From Saprospiraceae bacterium (GTDB lineage: Bacteria > Bacteroidota > Bacteroidia > Chitinophagales > Saprospiraceae), in assembly GCA_016787415.1 (NCBI GenBank), contig JAEUUT010000223.1:1-61494 (forward strand): a stretch of 61,494 bases of DNA. Direction: 5' to 3'. Within the stretch, counting starts at the first letter, position 1. Every line of letters starts with the position of its first letter. The notes under the pieces are model-generated. The model was not told the origin of the DNA and ran no database searches. It saw nothing but the letters and a program-made list of their open reading frames with translations. The position numbers and the translations under genes are program-made. Positions 1 through 7,630 of this stretch are shown here, one piece after another.

Positions 1-20
1 CACCACTCACTACTCACTAA
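1..20. repeat. Truncated heptamer array at the window edge
   Basis: The first 20 bases are degenerate heptamers of the type CACTCAC/TACTCAC, the reverse complement of the GTGAGTG/GTGAGTA array at 20021-20104. The array runs off the left edge. The stop codon (TAG) of the minus-strand gene ending at 10 lies inside it. Family H of the palindromic word elements described below. Confidence 0.6.
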
Positions 21-477
21 AGCGTATCTTGTACCGCCCGTCCAGTTCTTCCACTTTGTATTGGCCGGGTTGGAGTGTGTAAAATTTGAGACCGATGGCT
101 CGTGCTATATCAAGTGGTATTTTACAGGGTTCCTGAAGCGAGAGTACGCCATGCCGCAGGTGGGTTTTCCAGATGTGTACGCAGAGCAGTTCACGGGCAA
201 ATACCATAGAGAGGCTCCTTCCTTGCTCTCCACTGATCAGTAATGCCTTGGCTCGTTTGCATTCGCGGCGAGCGCCGTCGACCGGTGTATTTCCCTTGCG
301 TGCAGTGATTTTGCAAATGCCGGTTCCGCGGCAATCATTACTGGGCGACCCAAACACTACATCGCAACTCATCGACTTTTCCGTGGCTGTTTCACGCACC
401 GGCTGGAGCAGGTTCCCAAAGGGATCATGTAGTCTGCCCGTTCCGGGGGCCGATTGATACGTTGAATAGTTTTTCAT
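10..477 (-). CDS. Conserved-looking cysteine-containing hypothetical protein
   Basis: A 155-residue protein without signal peptide or membrane segment; I do not recognise a characterised family. The start at 477 gives the N-terminus MKNYSTYQ; an in-frame start at 543 would add 22 residues. Five cysteines (about C38, C49, C55, C73, C99) include a compact patch SPSNDCRGTGICKI that looks conserved and could bind a metal or form a fold core (inference). The C-terminal half is basic and mixed alpha/beta in character. The final codons and TAG stop (...R-F-S-E-stop) are written in the heptamer array at the window edge, so the natural C-terminus may have been altered by that repeat. Monocistronic as far as can be seen. 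Confidence 0.55.
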   Translation of the reverse strand: MKNYSTYQSAPGTGRLHDPFGNLLQPVRETATEKSMSCDVVFGSPSNDCRGTGICKITARKGNTPVDGARRECKRAKALLISGEQGRSLSMVFARELLCVHIWKTHLRHGVLSLQEPCKIPLDIARAIGLKFYTLQPGQYKVEELDGRYKIRFSE

Positions 478-811
478 AATATTGTATGTTTTGAAATGAA
501 GTGCCTGGGCGAATTCTTCTGTGCGAAGTCGCAGTTTATGCACCGATCAGATCGAGGCCGGTGATGCCGGATGTTACATGCTGGGTGTTGGAAGCGAAGC
601 CGGAGAAGAAATTCGTATTCATGTCGTGGAAGTGTTTTTTCTTAATTTTTACACTTCAAAGGTCAGGCGACACGACAGGCTGTCTAAGGACACGAAACAG
701 GGGTTGGTATCCCGGCTATTTTTACTCGTTTTTTTCGGTTTTTTATACTAAATAATTGATAATCAATTTTTTATACCTATTTTTTCACCCCTAAAATCGG
801 GCGTTTTTATA
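478..811. other. Non-coding spacer, nothing recognised
   Basis: Between the two first minus-strand genes. Short plus-strand ORFs here (501-755, 521-751) have no recognisable product. No tRNA-like or known RNA structure was seen; it becomes AT-rich towards 800, where the two terminator hairpins of the next gene begin. Confidence 0.4.
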
Positions 812-834
812 CAAAAAAAGCCCTTCTTCGGGGC
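812..834 (-). terminator. Intrinsic terminator, second of a pair
   Basis: Read on the minus strand, a GCCC/GGGC stem (820-823 with 831-834) is followed by a run of seven T (813-819). It lies just beyond the larger hairpin 839-923, giving tandem terminators behind the gene that ends at 931. Confidence 0.6.
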
Positions 835-838
835 CCTG

Positions 839-923
839 GTCGTGGCATAGGGATAAAAAAAGGAGGCCGTTTTTTGACCAATGGTCAGAAAACGGCCTCC
901 TTTTTTTATCCCCATGCCACGAC
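839..923 (-). terminator. Very long stem-loop behind the 931-2463 gene
   Basis: Inverted repeat with 41-base arms (839-879 and 883-923), two mismatches and a three-base loop. A-rich and T-rich tracts inside the stem make it look like a bidirectional terminator or mRNA 3'-end stabiliser. It starts 8 bases after the stop codon of the minus-strand gene. Confidence 0.7.
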
Positions 924-930
924 TAAGAAC

Positions 931-2463
931 TCATTTTTTCTTTTTGGAATTGTAAATCTTCAGTTCCAGGTTTCGAATAATCATATCCCACAGCGGCTCG
1001 TAAGGAATGATTTCCACCTCGTGCATTTGAGTAGCCGATTCGAGCGGTACGGTGAGCAGGTTTTTATGGAAGCGATCGGCCTTGCGCAATACGGCTTCGC
1101 GGTGGAAATTGACAAGCGGTATTTGCAGCAGCATTTTAATAAAACAATTGCTGCGGAACGTATCGTCTTCCTTCAGGTGGCGAGAGCGGTATTTTTCGAT
1201 GGCATCGATGCGTTCGATGGCTTCGTCGTAGTCGCGGTCAGCAATGTTGAACAGGATTTGTGCAATGAGCACAGAAATATTCATCCCGCGCTTGTCCTTA
1301 ATGTATTCATTTACTTCGTTGAGGAATTTGCCCACCCTGAATTTTCGGGCTTTTTCGCTCACCATTTCGTCGGGTATTTCACCGATCCGAATGAGAAACT
1401 GGACGTATGCCTCATAAATTTTCCACATTTCCACGATCTGGTGCGCCTGTTCGTTGAAACGCGGGTAGTTGGTGATTTTTTCATACAGCCGATACGCCTC
1501 CTCGTAGTGTCCGCTGTGCATAGCCAGTAGAAAGAACAGTTCCTGGAGTTTGTACCAGTTGAAGGTGCCTTCGGTAAAGAAGTATTCACAGCGGCCGATC
1601 ACCTCCTGGCCTTTTTCAAACTCGCGCAATTGAAGATAACACACCACCAGGTTATAGTAAAACACCTGGAGCGGCAGGCCACTGTCGTACTCCTTCTTGT
1701 CGAAAAAGGCAATGGCGTCTTCGCAGAGCCGCGCCGTTTCGAAATAGTCGTTCGCACTGTTGTAAATGGTCAGTTGAATCATACGTCCGAACAGGTGGAG
1801 TTTGAAAGAATCACATTCCTTCATAAAACCCTCCAGTTCGGCATAATAAGTCTTGGCGAGGTCGGTTACCTCCGTTTTGGTTGATTTGCTGTTGGTGAAC
1901 TGAATCATCAGTTCGGAATAATAGTTTTCGGCCTTGCTTTCCATCATCCAGATGTGCTCGTACCGAAAATATTTGTTCTTCGCATCCTGGTATTTCTCCA
2001 TATCGCCTTCCACTACGCTGTACTGCAATTTGAGTACGCGCATGATGTCGAGCGTGAGTTCCGTAAATTCGAAGTGTATGGAATGTCGTTGCAGGCGCTC
2101 CAGCAGGTCGATGCCGGTAATTTTGGCATTACGTGTGAGCAACGTCATGGCAACCGACCATTTTTTATAACACTCATAGAATGCTTTTTGCCGCGACGAG
2201 AAGTTGGCCTCCTTGAAATCAAGCAGGAAAACCGAGTCGAGCAAACGCTCTTTGAGTTTGTTTTTTAGTCCGGTCAGGTTGGTGGCACTCTCCTGATCCC
2301 CAAAAAGAGTTTTGGCATCTTCATCGCTTTTTACCTTTTTGGAGATCAGTGCCTCATACAGGCGCTCCATCTTGGTATTTGGTTCGATGATGAATTTCAT
2401 CATGCCGTCTCCCTTCATCTTGGTGGTATTCAAGAGGTTAGTGAGTTCGATCAAATCACGCAT
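931..2463 (-). CDS. Helical repeat-like hypothetical protein
   Basis: About 510 residues from the start at MRDLIELTNLL (2463); an upstream in-frame ATG at 2544 would add 27 residues. No signal peptide, no membrane segment, no catalytic motif I recognise. The sequence is strongly helical with many aromatic-acidic-Leu patterns (for example YYNLVVCYLQLREFEKGQEV and a nearby YEEAYRLYEKI) resembling TPR-type helical hairpins, so a cytoplasmic scaffold or protein-binding role is plausible (inference). It ends in a lysine-rich tail (YNSKKKK). It appears monocistronic: a TAnnTTTG promoter motif lies about 280 bases upstream and two strong terminator hairpins follow. Confident as a gene, not in function. 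Confidence 0.75.
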   Translation of the reverse strand: MRDLIELTNLLNTTKMKGDGMMKFIIEPNTKMERLYEALISKKVKSDEDAKTLFGDQESATNLTGLKNKLKERLLDSVFLLDFKEANFSSRQKAFYECYKKWSVAMTLLTRNAKITGIDLLERLQRHSIHFEFTELTLDIMRVLKLQYSVVEGDMEKYQDAKNKYFRYEHIWMMESKAENYYSELMIQFTNSKSTKTEVTDLAKTYYAELEGFMKECDSFKLHLFGRMIQLTIYNSANDYFETARLCEDAIAFFDKKEYDSGLPLQVFYYNLVVCYLQLREFEKGQEVIGRCEYFFTEGTFNWYKLQELFFLLAMHSGHYEEAYRLYEKITNYPRFNEQAHQIVEMWKIYEAYVQFLIRIGEIPDEMVSEKARKFRVGKFLNEVNEYIKDKRGMNISVLIAQILFNIADRDYDEAIERIDAIEKYRSRHLKEDDTFRSNCFIKMLLQIPLVNFHREAVLRKADRFHKNLLTVPLESATQMHEVEIIPYEPLWDMIIRNLELKIYNSKKKK

Positions 2464-2750
2464 ATAGGGTATGTGTATTAAAAAAAAATATAAAACATCC
2501 CGAGCCTTTACACGCTTTTTGAAGCGCATAAAAGCCGAAAGCATAATCCTGACAATGAGCCAGCCAGCCAGGTGTCACCTCGCTGTGATCGGAAATGGGA
2601 ATTTTTTAGAATGACCTGAAAAAGGGAAAGGATTAAGCCGCGTGAGCGTTTAATCAAAGTGCTTGTCGAATCTCTTTCAAACCTAGGCGGATTACAGATT
2701 TGGGTGGATTTCGAGTACCCAAGGGAAGAAGATTAACGGGAACGAATGCA

Positions 2751-2758
2751 CAAAAGTA
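2751..2758 (-). promoter_or_regulatory. Candidate -7 promoter element (TACTTTTG), minus strand
   Basis: Plus-strand CAAAAGTA is an exact match to the Bacteroidota -7 consensus TAnnTTTG on the minus strand, reading into the 931-2463 gene with a long leader of about 280 bases. No clear -33 element. Apart from this motif and the palindrome at 2871-3001 I see nothing definable in the gene-free stretch 2464-3031. Confidence 0.4.
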
Positions 2759-2870
2759 AAATATATTTAATAAGTACATCTAATATTTGCGAAACAAAAA
2801 TAAATCCAGTTTCTCTGGTTTGAAAGGAATGTGACAAAAATTCTGATTTTTGCGGCCAATTGGTTTCTTA

Positions 2871-3001
2871 GGGTTGATAAGGTTGATGAGGTTGATAAGG
2901 GTTGATAATTGGCGGCTCGGGGTAAGAGATGGATTGCTCATTCATCGAGCGGCTGAATATCAACCCTTATCAACCTCATCAACCCTTATCAACCCTCATC
3001 C
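2871..3001. repeat. Palindromic word element, nonamer family D
   Basis: Left arm 2871-2907 is built from degenerate nonamers GGTTGATAA/GGTTGATGA; right arm 2958-2995 is the near-perfect reverse complement (one indel over about 38 bases). A 50-base spacer separates them. It fills the space just upstream of the E1 dehydrogenase start (3032). Confidence 0.8.
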
Positions 3002-3031
3002 CTCCCCTAACAAAATAACAGCCATCACATA

Positions 3032-5017
3032 ATGACCACCACTGCTATTCCCTATACCGCATCCGGTTTGGAAAAAGACACCCTTTTGCACCTGTACGAA
3101 CAACTGGTACGCCCTCGCCTGATTGAAGAAAAAATGCTCAACCTGCTCCGACAGGGCCGTATTTCCAAATGGTTTTCCGGCATCGGACAGGAGGCCATCA
3201 GCGTCGGGGCCGCCTGCGCCCTGCTGCCCGACGAAGTGATTTTTACCATGCACCGCAACCTCGGGGTATTTACCGCACGCGACATGCCGCTCGACCGCCT
3301 CTTTTGCCAATGGCAGGGCAAACGACTCGGCTACACCAAAAGCCGCGACCGCTCTTTCCACTTTGGCGCCATGGAACATGCCATCGTGGGCATGATTTCG
3401 CACCTGGGTCCGCAACTCTCGCTGGCTGCCGGCGTAGCCATGGCCCACAAACAACGCAAGCAAGGCCGCGTATCGCTGGCATTTACCGGCGAAGGCGCTA
3501 CCAGCCAGGGCGAATTCCACGAAGCGCTCAATGTGGCTTCCGTGTGGAAATTGCCGGTAATATTCCTGATCGAAAACAACGGATACGGCCTATCTACCCG
3601 CCCCAATGAACAATATGCCTGCAAAGACCTCATCGATCGTGCGGCTGGCTACGGTATGCGCTCGGCCAAAATCGATGGCAACAACATTATTGAGGTATTT
3701 ACCACGATCCGGAAAATTGCTGCCGAACTGCGCGAAAACCCAGAGCCATTCCTGCTCGAATGCGTCACCTTCCGTATGCGCGGCCACGAAGAAGCCAGTG
3801 GCACCAAATACGTGCCGCAGGAATTGATGGACGCCTGGGCGCAGAAAGACCCCATCGACAACTACGAAAAATGGCTGCTGGAAGAAAAAATACTTACCGA
3901 AGCGCAAGCCAAAGCCCTGAAAGAGCGATATAAAAAAGACATTCAGAAAGCCGTAGATGTCATGTTTGCCGAACCAGAACCGGTGGCTGATACGGCCGAG
4001 GAACTGGCCGACGTGTATGCGCCAGCGCCAGCCGTTACGCCGCCAACCCAGCCCGGCCGCGAACTCCGCTTCATCGACGCCCTCAGCGACGGCCTCCGCG
4101 AGGCCATGAAACGCCACCCCGAACTGGTGCTCATGGGCCAGGATATTGCCGATTATGGCGGCGTTTTCAAAATTACCAATGGGTTTGTGCCGGAATTTGG
4201 CAAGGATCGGGTGCGCAACACCCCGCTTTGCGAAAGCGCTATCGTCGGCATAGGCCTGGGCCTGAGCATGAAAGGCATAAAAAGCATGGTGGAAATGCAG
4301 TTTGCCGACTTCGTCACCTGCGGCTTCAACCAGATCGTCAACAACCTCGCCAAACTGCACTGGCGCTGGGGCCAAACGGCCGATATGGTGGTGCGGATGC
4401 CGACAGGCGGCGGTACGGGCGCAGGGCCATTTCACTCTCAGTCGAACGAAGCCTGGTTCACGCATGTACCGGGCCTGAAAGTTGTATATCCCAGCACGCC
4501 TGCCGATGCGAAGGGCCTTTTGCTCGCAGCGTTTGAAGACCCCAACCCGGTGATGTTTTTCGAGCATAAAGCGCTGTATCGCTCGGAAAGCGGCCTGGTT
4601 CCCGAAGGTTTTTACACGGTGGAAATCGGAAAAGCCCGGCAGGTGCGCAGCGGCTCCGAGGTAAGTATCCTCACCTATGGTATGGGTGTACGCTGGGCAG
4701 AAGCCGCTGCCGACGCCTTAGGCATCGACGCCGATATTGTCGACCTGCGTTCGCTGGTGCCGCTCGATTATGAAGCCATTACCCAATCTGTGAAAAAAAC
4801 CAACCGCGTCCTGATTCTTCATGAAGACACGCTGTTTGGTGGTATCGGCGGCGAAATTGCGGCCTGGATTTCAGAAAATCTGTTCGAATACCTTGATGCG
4901 CCAGTGCTCCGGGCCGCCAGTCTCGATACGCCGGTGCCCTTTGCCATCCCGCTGGAACAGAACTTTTTCCCGCTGGAACGGATGAAGGAGCAACTTCAAA
5001 AGTTGAGGAAGTATTAA
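3032..5017 (+). CDS. Fused E1 alpha/beta subunit of a 2-oxoacid dehydrogenase
   Basis: Thiamine-diphosphate-dependent decarboxylase (E1) of a branched-chain or related 2-oxoacid dehydrogenase complex, with alpha and beta subunits in one 661-residue chain. Residues about 1-320 are the alpha part: the ThDP motif begins GEGATSQGEF at about 153 and ends at ENN (181-183). A Pro/Ala linker (about 331-342) leads to the beta part from about 344 (RFIDALSDGLREAMK), which continues to a normal transketolase C-terminal domain. Alpha-beta fusions of this kind are common in Bacteroidota. E2 and E3 are not next to it, so it is a singleton. Substrate (branched-chain versus pyruvate or acetoin) cannot be settled from sequence; 2-oxoisovalerate dehydrogenase is the best guess. 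The stop is 4 bases before a palindromic word element. Confidence 0.93.
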   Translation: MTTTAIPYTASGLEKDTLLHLYEQLVRPRLIEEKMLNLLRQGRISKWFSGIGQEAISVGAACALLPDEVIFTMHRNLGVFTARDMPLDRLFCQWQGKRLGYTKSRDRSFHFGAMEHAIVGMISHLGPQLSLAAGVAMAHKQRKQGRVSLAFTGEGATSQGEFHEALNVASVWKLPVIFLIENNGYGLSTRPNEQYACKDLIDRAAGYGMRSAKIDGNNIIEVFTTIRKIAAELRENPEPFLLECVTFRMRGHEEASGTKYVPQELMDAWAQKDPIDNYEKWLLEEKILTEAQAKALKERYKKDIQKAVDVMFAEPEPVADTAEELADVYAPAPAVTPPTQPGRELRFIDALSDGLREAMKRHPELVLMGQDIADYGGVFKITNGFVPEFGKDRVRNTPLCESAIVGIGLGLSMKGIKSMVEMQFADFVTCGFNQIVNNLAKLHWRWGQTADMVVRMPTGGGTGAGPFHSQSNEAWFTHVPGLKVVYPSTPADAKGLLLAAFEDPNPVMFFEHKALYRSESGLVPEGFYTVEIGKARQVRSGSEVSILTYGMGVRWAEAAADALGIDADIVDLRSLVPLDYEAITQSVKKTNRVLILHEDTLFGGIGGEIAAWISENLFEYLDAPVLRAASLDTPVPFAIPLEQNFFPLERMKEQLQKLRKY

Positions 5018-5020
5018 AAG

Positions 5021-5198
5021 AGGTGTTTTGGTGTTTTGGTGTTTTGGTGTTTTGGTGTTTTGGTGTTTTGGAAATGCGTTGCCCTCGGTATTTCGGATTA
5101 GTTTCGATATTCTATTTTCAAATACCAAGTGCAACGCATTTCCAAAACACAAAAACACCAAAACACCAAAACACAAAAACACAAAAACACAAAAACAC
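5021..5198. repeat. Palindromic word element, octamer family C
   Basis: Left arm from 5021 is six octamers GGTGTTTT followed by GGAAATGCGTTGC; right arm 5131-5198 begins with the reverse complement of that 13-mer and continues with ACACCAAA/ACACAAAA octamers. The spacer holds a further small inverted pair (GGTATTT/AAATACC). The element fills the whole gap between two convergent stop codons (5017 and 5202). Confidence 0.85.
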
Positions 5199-5201
5199 CT
5201 C

Positions 5202-5597
5202 CTACAAGCACTCCGCAATCCTCGCCGCCAGTTCTTTCAACTCCTCTGCCGACATATCCACTTTGGCGGAGCCTTGAAAGCGCACATCTTCCAAACTATT
5301 GAAAGGAATCAGGTGTACGTGCGTATGGCGCACTTCATCGCCGATGACCACCACGGCTACCCGTTTGCAGGGGACGGCTTTTTTGACGGCATGCGCCACT
5401 TTTTTGGCAAATAGCCACAGCCCGGTGTACAAGTCATCTTCTACATCGAAAATATAGTCGATCTCCTGCTTCGTGATGCACAAGGTGTGCCCTTTGGCTT
5501 GCGGGCGCACATCCAGAAATGCCAGATAATCGTCGGTTTCGGCAATTTTATGGCACGGAATCTCTCCGTTGACAATGCGGGTGAAAATGCTGGACAT
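5202..5597 (-). CDS. HIT family nucleotide-binding protein
   Basis: A 131-residue histidine-triad protein, the usual size of bacterial HinT-like nucleotidyl hydrolases, which cleave adenosine phosphoramidates or related AMP adducts in the cytoplasm. The catalytic triad HTHVHLIPF is visible with H91, H93 and H95, and the N-terminal IFTRIVNGEIP matches the family start. Physiological substrate unknown, as in most bacteria. Convergent with the E1 fusion, separated only by the octamer palindrome. Its 5' side abuts heptamers (5600-5634), and a TACTTTTG motif in the next palindrome (5720-5727, minus) could be its promoter. Confidence 0.95.
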   Translation of the reverse strand: MSSIFTRIVNGEIPCHKIAETDDYLAFLDVRPQAKGHTLCITKQEIDYIFDVEDDLYTGLWLFAKKVAHAVKKAVPCKRVAVVVIGDEVRHTHVHLIPFNSLEDVRFQGSAKVDMSAEELKELAARIAECL

Positions 5598-5599
5598 GT

Positions 5600-5778
5600 T
5601 TAGTTATTGGTTATTGGTTATTAGTTATCAGGGGTGGTAAACAGTCCTGAGTCGTCAGTCCTGAGTCCTAAGTCCGTAGAGTACACGTTGATACCCATGG
5701 CATTGTTAAGTTGAGTGGCCAAAAGTAGAAACGCGTACTCTACGGACTCAGGACTTAGGACTCAGGACTTAGGACTCA
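5600..5778. repeat. Palindromic word element, heptamer family A, plus family F half
   Basis: First, GGTTATT/AGTTATC heptamers at 5600-5634 without a partner arm (family F). Then a family A element: left arm 5643-5684 of AGTCCTG-type heptamers ending in the core CCGTAGAGTAC, right arm 5735-5776 the reverse complement with few mismatches. The 50-base spacer is the inverted homologue of the spacer at 34480-34525 and contains TACTTTTG on the minus strand (5720-5727), pointing at the HIT gene. The element ends 2 bases before the greA stop. Confidence 0.85.
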
Positions 5779-5779
5779 A

Positions 5780-6256
5780 TTACCCGACGGATATTCCCAT
5801 CACTTCAAACTCCATGGCGCCGGCGGGCGTCGACACTTTGGCGATTTCGCCGACAGTTTTGCCGAGCAGGCCCTGGCCGATCGGAGAGGTAACGGAAATG
5901 CGCATTTGTTTTGCATCTGCCTCGGTTTCGGACACGAGTTTATAGGTCATTTCCTTTCCGGTTTTCAAGTTTTTGATGGTCACATTGGAAAGGATCGCCA
6001 CTTTCGAACTATCGAGTTGCGATTCGTCTATGATACGCGCATTGGAGAGAATGGTCTCCAATTCGTTGATTTTGAATTCCAACAGGCCCTGCGCATCTTT
6101 TGCAGCATCGTATTCGGCATTTTCCGACAAATCGCCTTGCGAACGCGCTTCGGCAATAGCGCGGGCTGCTTCCTGGCGGCCGGTAGTTTTCAGTTCATCC
6201 AACTCGGAGCGCAGCCGGTCGTAGCCGGTCTGTGTCAGATAGGTGTAGTTTGCCAT
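5780..6256 (-). CDS. greA: Transcription elongation factor GreA
   Basis: GreA inserts its coiled coil into the RNA polymerase secondary channel and stimulates cleavage of backtracked RNA. From the start at 6256 (MANYTYLT) it has 158 residues, the standard family length; a start two codons earlier (6262) is also open. The coiled coil with the acidic tip motif (DLSENAEYDAAKDAQ, about 42-56) is intact, followed by the C-terminal FKBP-like domain with SPIGQGLLGKTVGE. The leader contains a candidate promoter (6420-6427) followed by two intrinsic-terminator-like hairpins before the start codon, suggesting premature termination in the leader. Confidence 0.97.
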   Translation of the reverse strand: MANYTYLTQTGYDRLRSELDELKTTGRQEAARAIAEARSQGDLSENAEYDAAKDAQGLLEFKINELETILSNARIIDESQLDSSKVAILSNVTIKNLKTGKEMTYKLVSETEADAKQMRISVTSPIGQGLLGKTVGEIAKVSTPAGAMEFEVMGISVG

Positions 6257-6300
6257 ATTCAACGGTATTAAAGGTTAAAAAAATCCTCTTTGGTTAGGTT

Positions 6301-6336
6301 AAAAAAGGCTTATCCATCCATGCAGGAGGATAAACC
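6301..6336 (-). terminator. Leader hairpin 2 upstream of greA
   Basis: On the minus strand GGTTTATCC pairs with GGATAAGCC (one G-U pair) and is followed directly by six T, the layout of an intrinsic terminator, about 45 bases upstream of the greA start codon. Confidence 0.5.
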
Positions 6337-6360
6337 TTGTGTTTTTTTTCCATACAGACT

Positions 6361-6405
6361 AAAAAACAGGAACGTTCCTATCGGGCAGATAGAAACGTTC
6401 CTGTT
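6361..6405 (-). terminator. Intrinsic terminator between PorV-like gene and greA
   Basis: Arms 6365-6382 and 6388-6405 (18 bases, one mismatch, five-base loop) followed on the minus strand by six T. It may end the upstream PorV-like operon, but it also lies downstream of a TACCTTTG promoter motif (6420-6427), so it could end a short greA leader RNA. Confidence 0.7.
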
Positions 6406-6419
6406 GTAAAATCGTGCTG

Positions 6420-6427
6420 CAAAGGTA
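6420..6427 (-). promoter_or_regulatory. Candidate -7 element (TACCTTTG) for the greA leader
   Basis: Plus-strand CAAAGGTA is an exact TAnnTTTG match on the minus strand. A transcript from it would begin near 6413, immediately meet the terminator-like hairpin 6361-6405 and then a second one at 6301-6336 before greA. No convincing -33 element. Confidence 0.35.
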
Positions 6428-6467
6428 AGGCAATTTTCAATGCAATGAAAGAGTGCCTCTTTTTTTT

Positions 6468-7514
6468 CTACAAATCGATACGCAAGCCGACGCCATGAAT
6501 GCCGTTGTACACAGCGGTGGCACGGTAGGAATAATCGAGTGTCAGGCGGCTGTCAGACCCTTTTTTGAAGGGGATAGATGCCGTAAAACCGGCACTCACG
6601 CCATTATCGAGTGTGGCTTCGGTACTTCCTATCGCCGTACCCAATTCTGCCTTATAGGCAACGCGCAGGCCGAAATTCTGGCCAACGGTCAGTTCCAGTC
6701 CACCACCTACCTGGTCGCGTGAAAAAGCATTCGAAGTAAAGTTGCCAATCAGAGAGAGTCTGTTCGATTTGCCCAGCAACCAGTCGTTCGAAAAACCGAT
6801 ATTGAGTTGGGAGGGCAATTCGTATGCAGACGAGCGCTGATAGTAAGTCACCGGGAATTCCCAGGTCTGGTTCGGATTCGGACGTTGTGTCGACAAACCT
6901 TCGCCGGTGAATTTCATTTTGCTACCGATATTCCGCAGCGAGATTCCGAATTTGAAGTTGTCGTTTTCGCCCGTTACATACTGAACGCCTGCATCGAGTG
7001 CCATGGCGCGCGCGCCTACGTTGGTGATCGATTCATTGACGAATTTGAAAGTAACGCCTACGGAAACCTTGTTGGCAAACAAATGGGAGTAAGACAATCC
7101 CATATTGAAATAGGAAGGACTGTACGTAGCCCCGGTGCCGCCTGGAATATCCTCGCTGGTAGAGAAAAAGTCGCCCAAATCCATCGATACCAGAGAAATA
7201 CCAAATACGCCGCCGCCCGAACCGATATGCTGTCCGAATGAAAGAGCATTCATGTTAATATCGGCGATATAGCGCGCATGGCTGAGTTGAATCTGCGTTT
7301 TTTTGATGCGAGAAAGCCCTGCTACATTCAGGTACATGGCTTCGGCGCCCGACACGCTGGAGGTATTCAGCGAGTGCAGGCCTGCGCTGCGTGCCCATGG
7401 GTTGAGCAGAAGTTGGTTGGCGCCCGCCTCCCCTTGCCGGTCCGGGTTGCCTGCCATGACTGCACCGGAAGCCGCCAGGCAAAAACACAGTAGTAGTGAG
7501 TATGTATATTTCAT
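6468..7514 (-). CDS. PorV/PorQ-like outer-membrane barrel protein
   Basis: A 348-residue protein with a clear signal peptide (about 1-21, ending AVMA). After the signal come alternating beta strands of an outer-membrane barrel, and the early motif NPWARSAGLHSL followed by NVAGLSRIKKTQI, typical of the PorV/PorQ family. It ends in an aromatic/hydrophobic strand (GVGLRIDL). PorV and PorQ act in type IX secretion as carriers of cargo between translocon and attachment complex; whether this paralogue serves the T9SS generally or only its neighbour is unknown. It follows a TonB receptor and a large secreted protein on the same strand, an arrangement that suggests a dedicated export or assembly set. 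A terminator follows at 6361-6405. Confidence 0.85.
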   Translation of the reverse strand: MKYTYSLLLCFCLAASGAVMAGNPDRQGEAGANQLLLNPWARSAGLHSLNTSSVSGAEAMYLNVAGLSRIKKTQIQLSHARYIADINMNALSFGQHIGSGGGVFGISLVSMDLGDFFSTSEDIPGGTGATYSPSYFNMGLSYSHLFANKVSVGVTFKFVNESITNVGARAMALDAGVQYVTGENDNFKFGISLRNIGSKMKFTGEGLSTQRPNPNQTWEFPVTYYQRSSAYELPSQLNIGFSNDWLLGKSNRLSLIGNFTSNAFSRDQVGGGLELTVGQNFGLRVAYKAELGTAIGSTEATLDNGVSAGFTASIPFKKGSDSRLTLDYSYRATAVYNGIHGVGLRIDL

Positions 7515-7539
7515 AATTGATTTCGAAAATGAAATAATT

Positions 7540-7616
7540 CCGGAGACATCTCCGGATAGTGAATGGAAGTAGGCGCCGGAGTTTCGCTTCCCTTTGTTTG
7601 GGGGCGAAACTCCGGC
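7540..7616 (-). other. Two intercistronic stem-loops
   Basis: In the 116-base gap between the large exoprotein gene and the PorV-like gene are a CCGGAG-ACAT-CTCCGG hairpin (7540-7555) and a perfect 13-base stem GCCGGAGTTTCGC (7575-7587) with its complement (7604-7616). Neither has a T run on the minus strand, so they look like RNA-stability or processing structures within an operon and not terminators. Confidence 0.5.
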
Positions 7617-7630
7617 TGCCTGGCGTCGCG

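Noticed and set aside
501..755. Two overlapping plus-strand ORFs in the first gap
   Set aside because: Low-complexity, unlike any protein I know, no promoter and overlapping each other; more likely chance.
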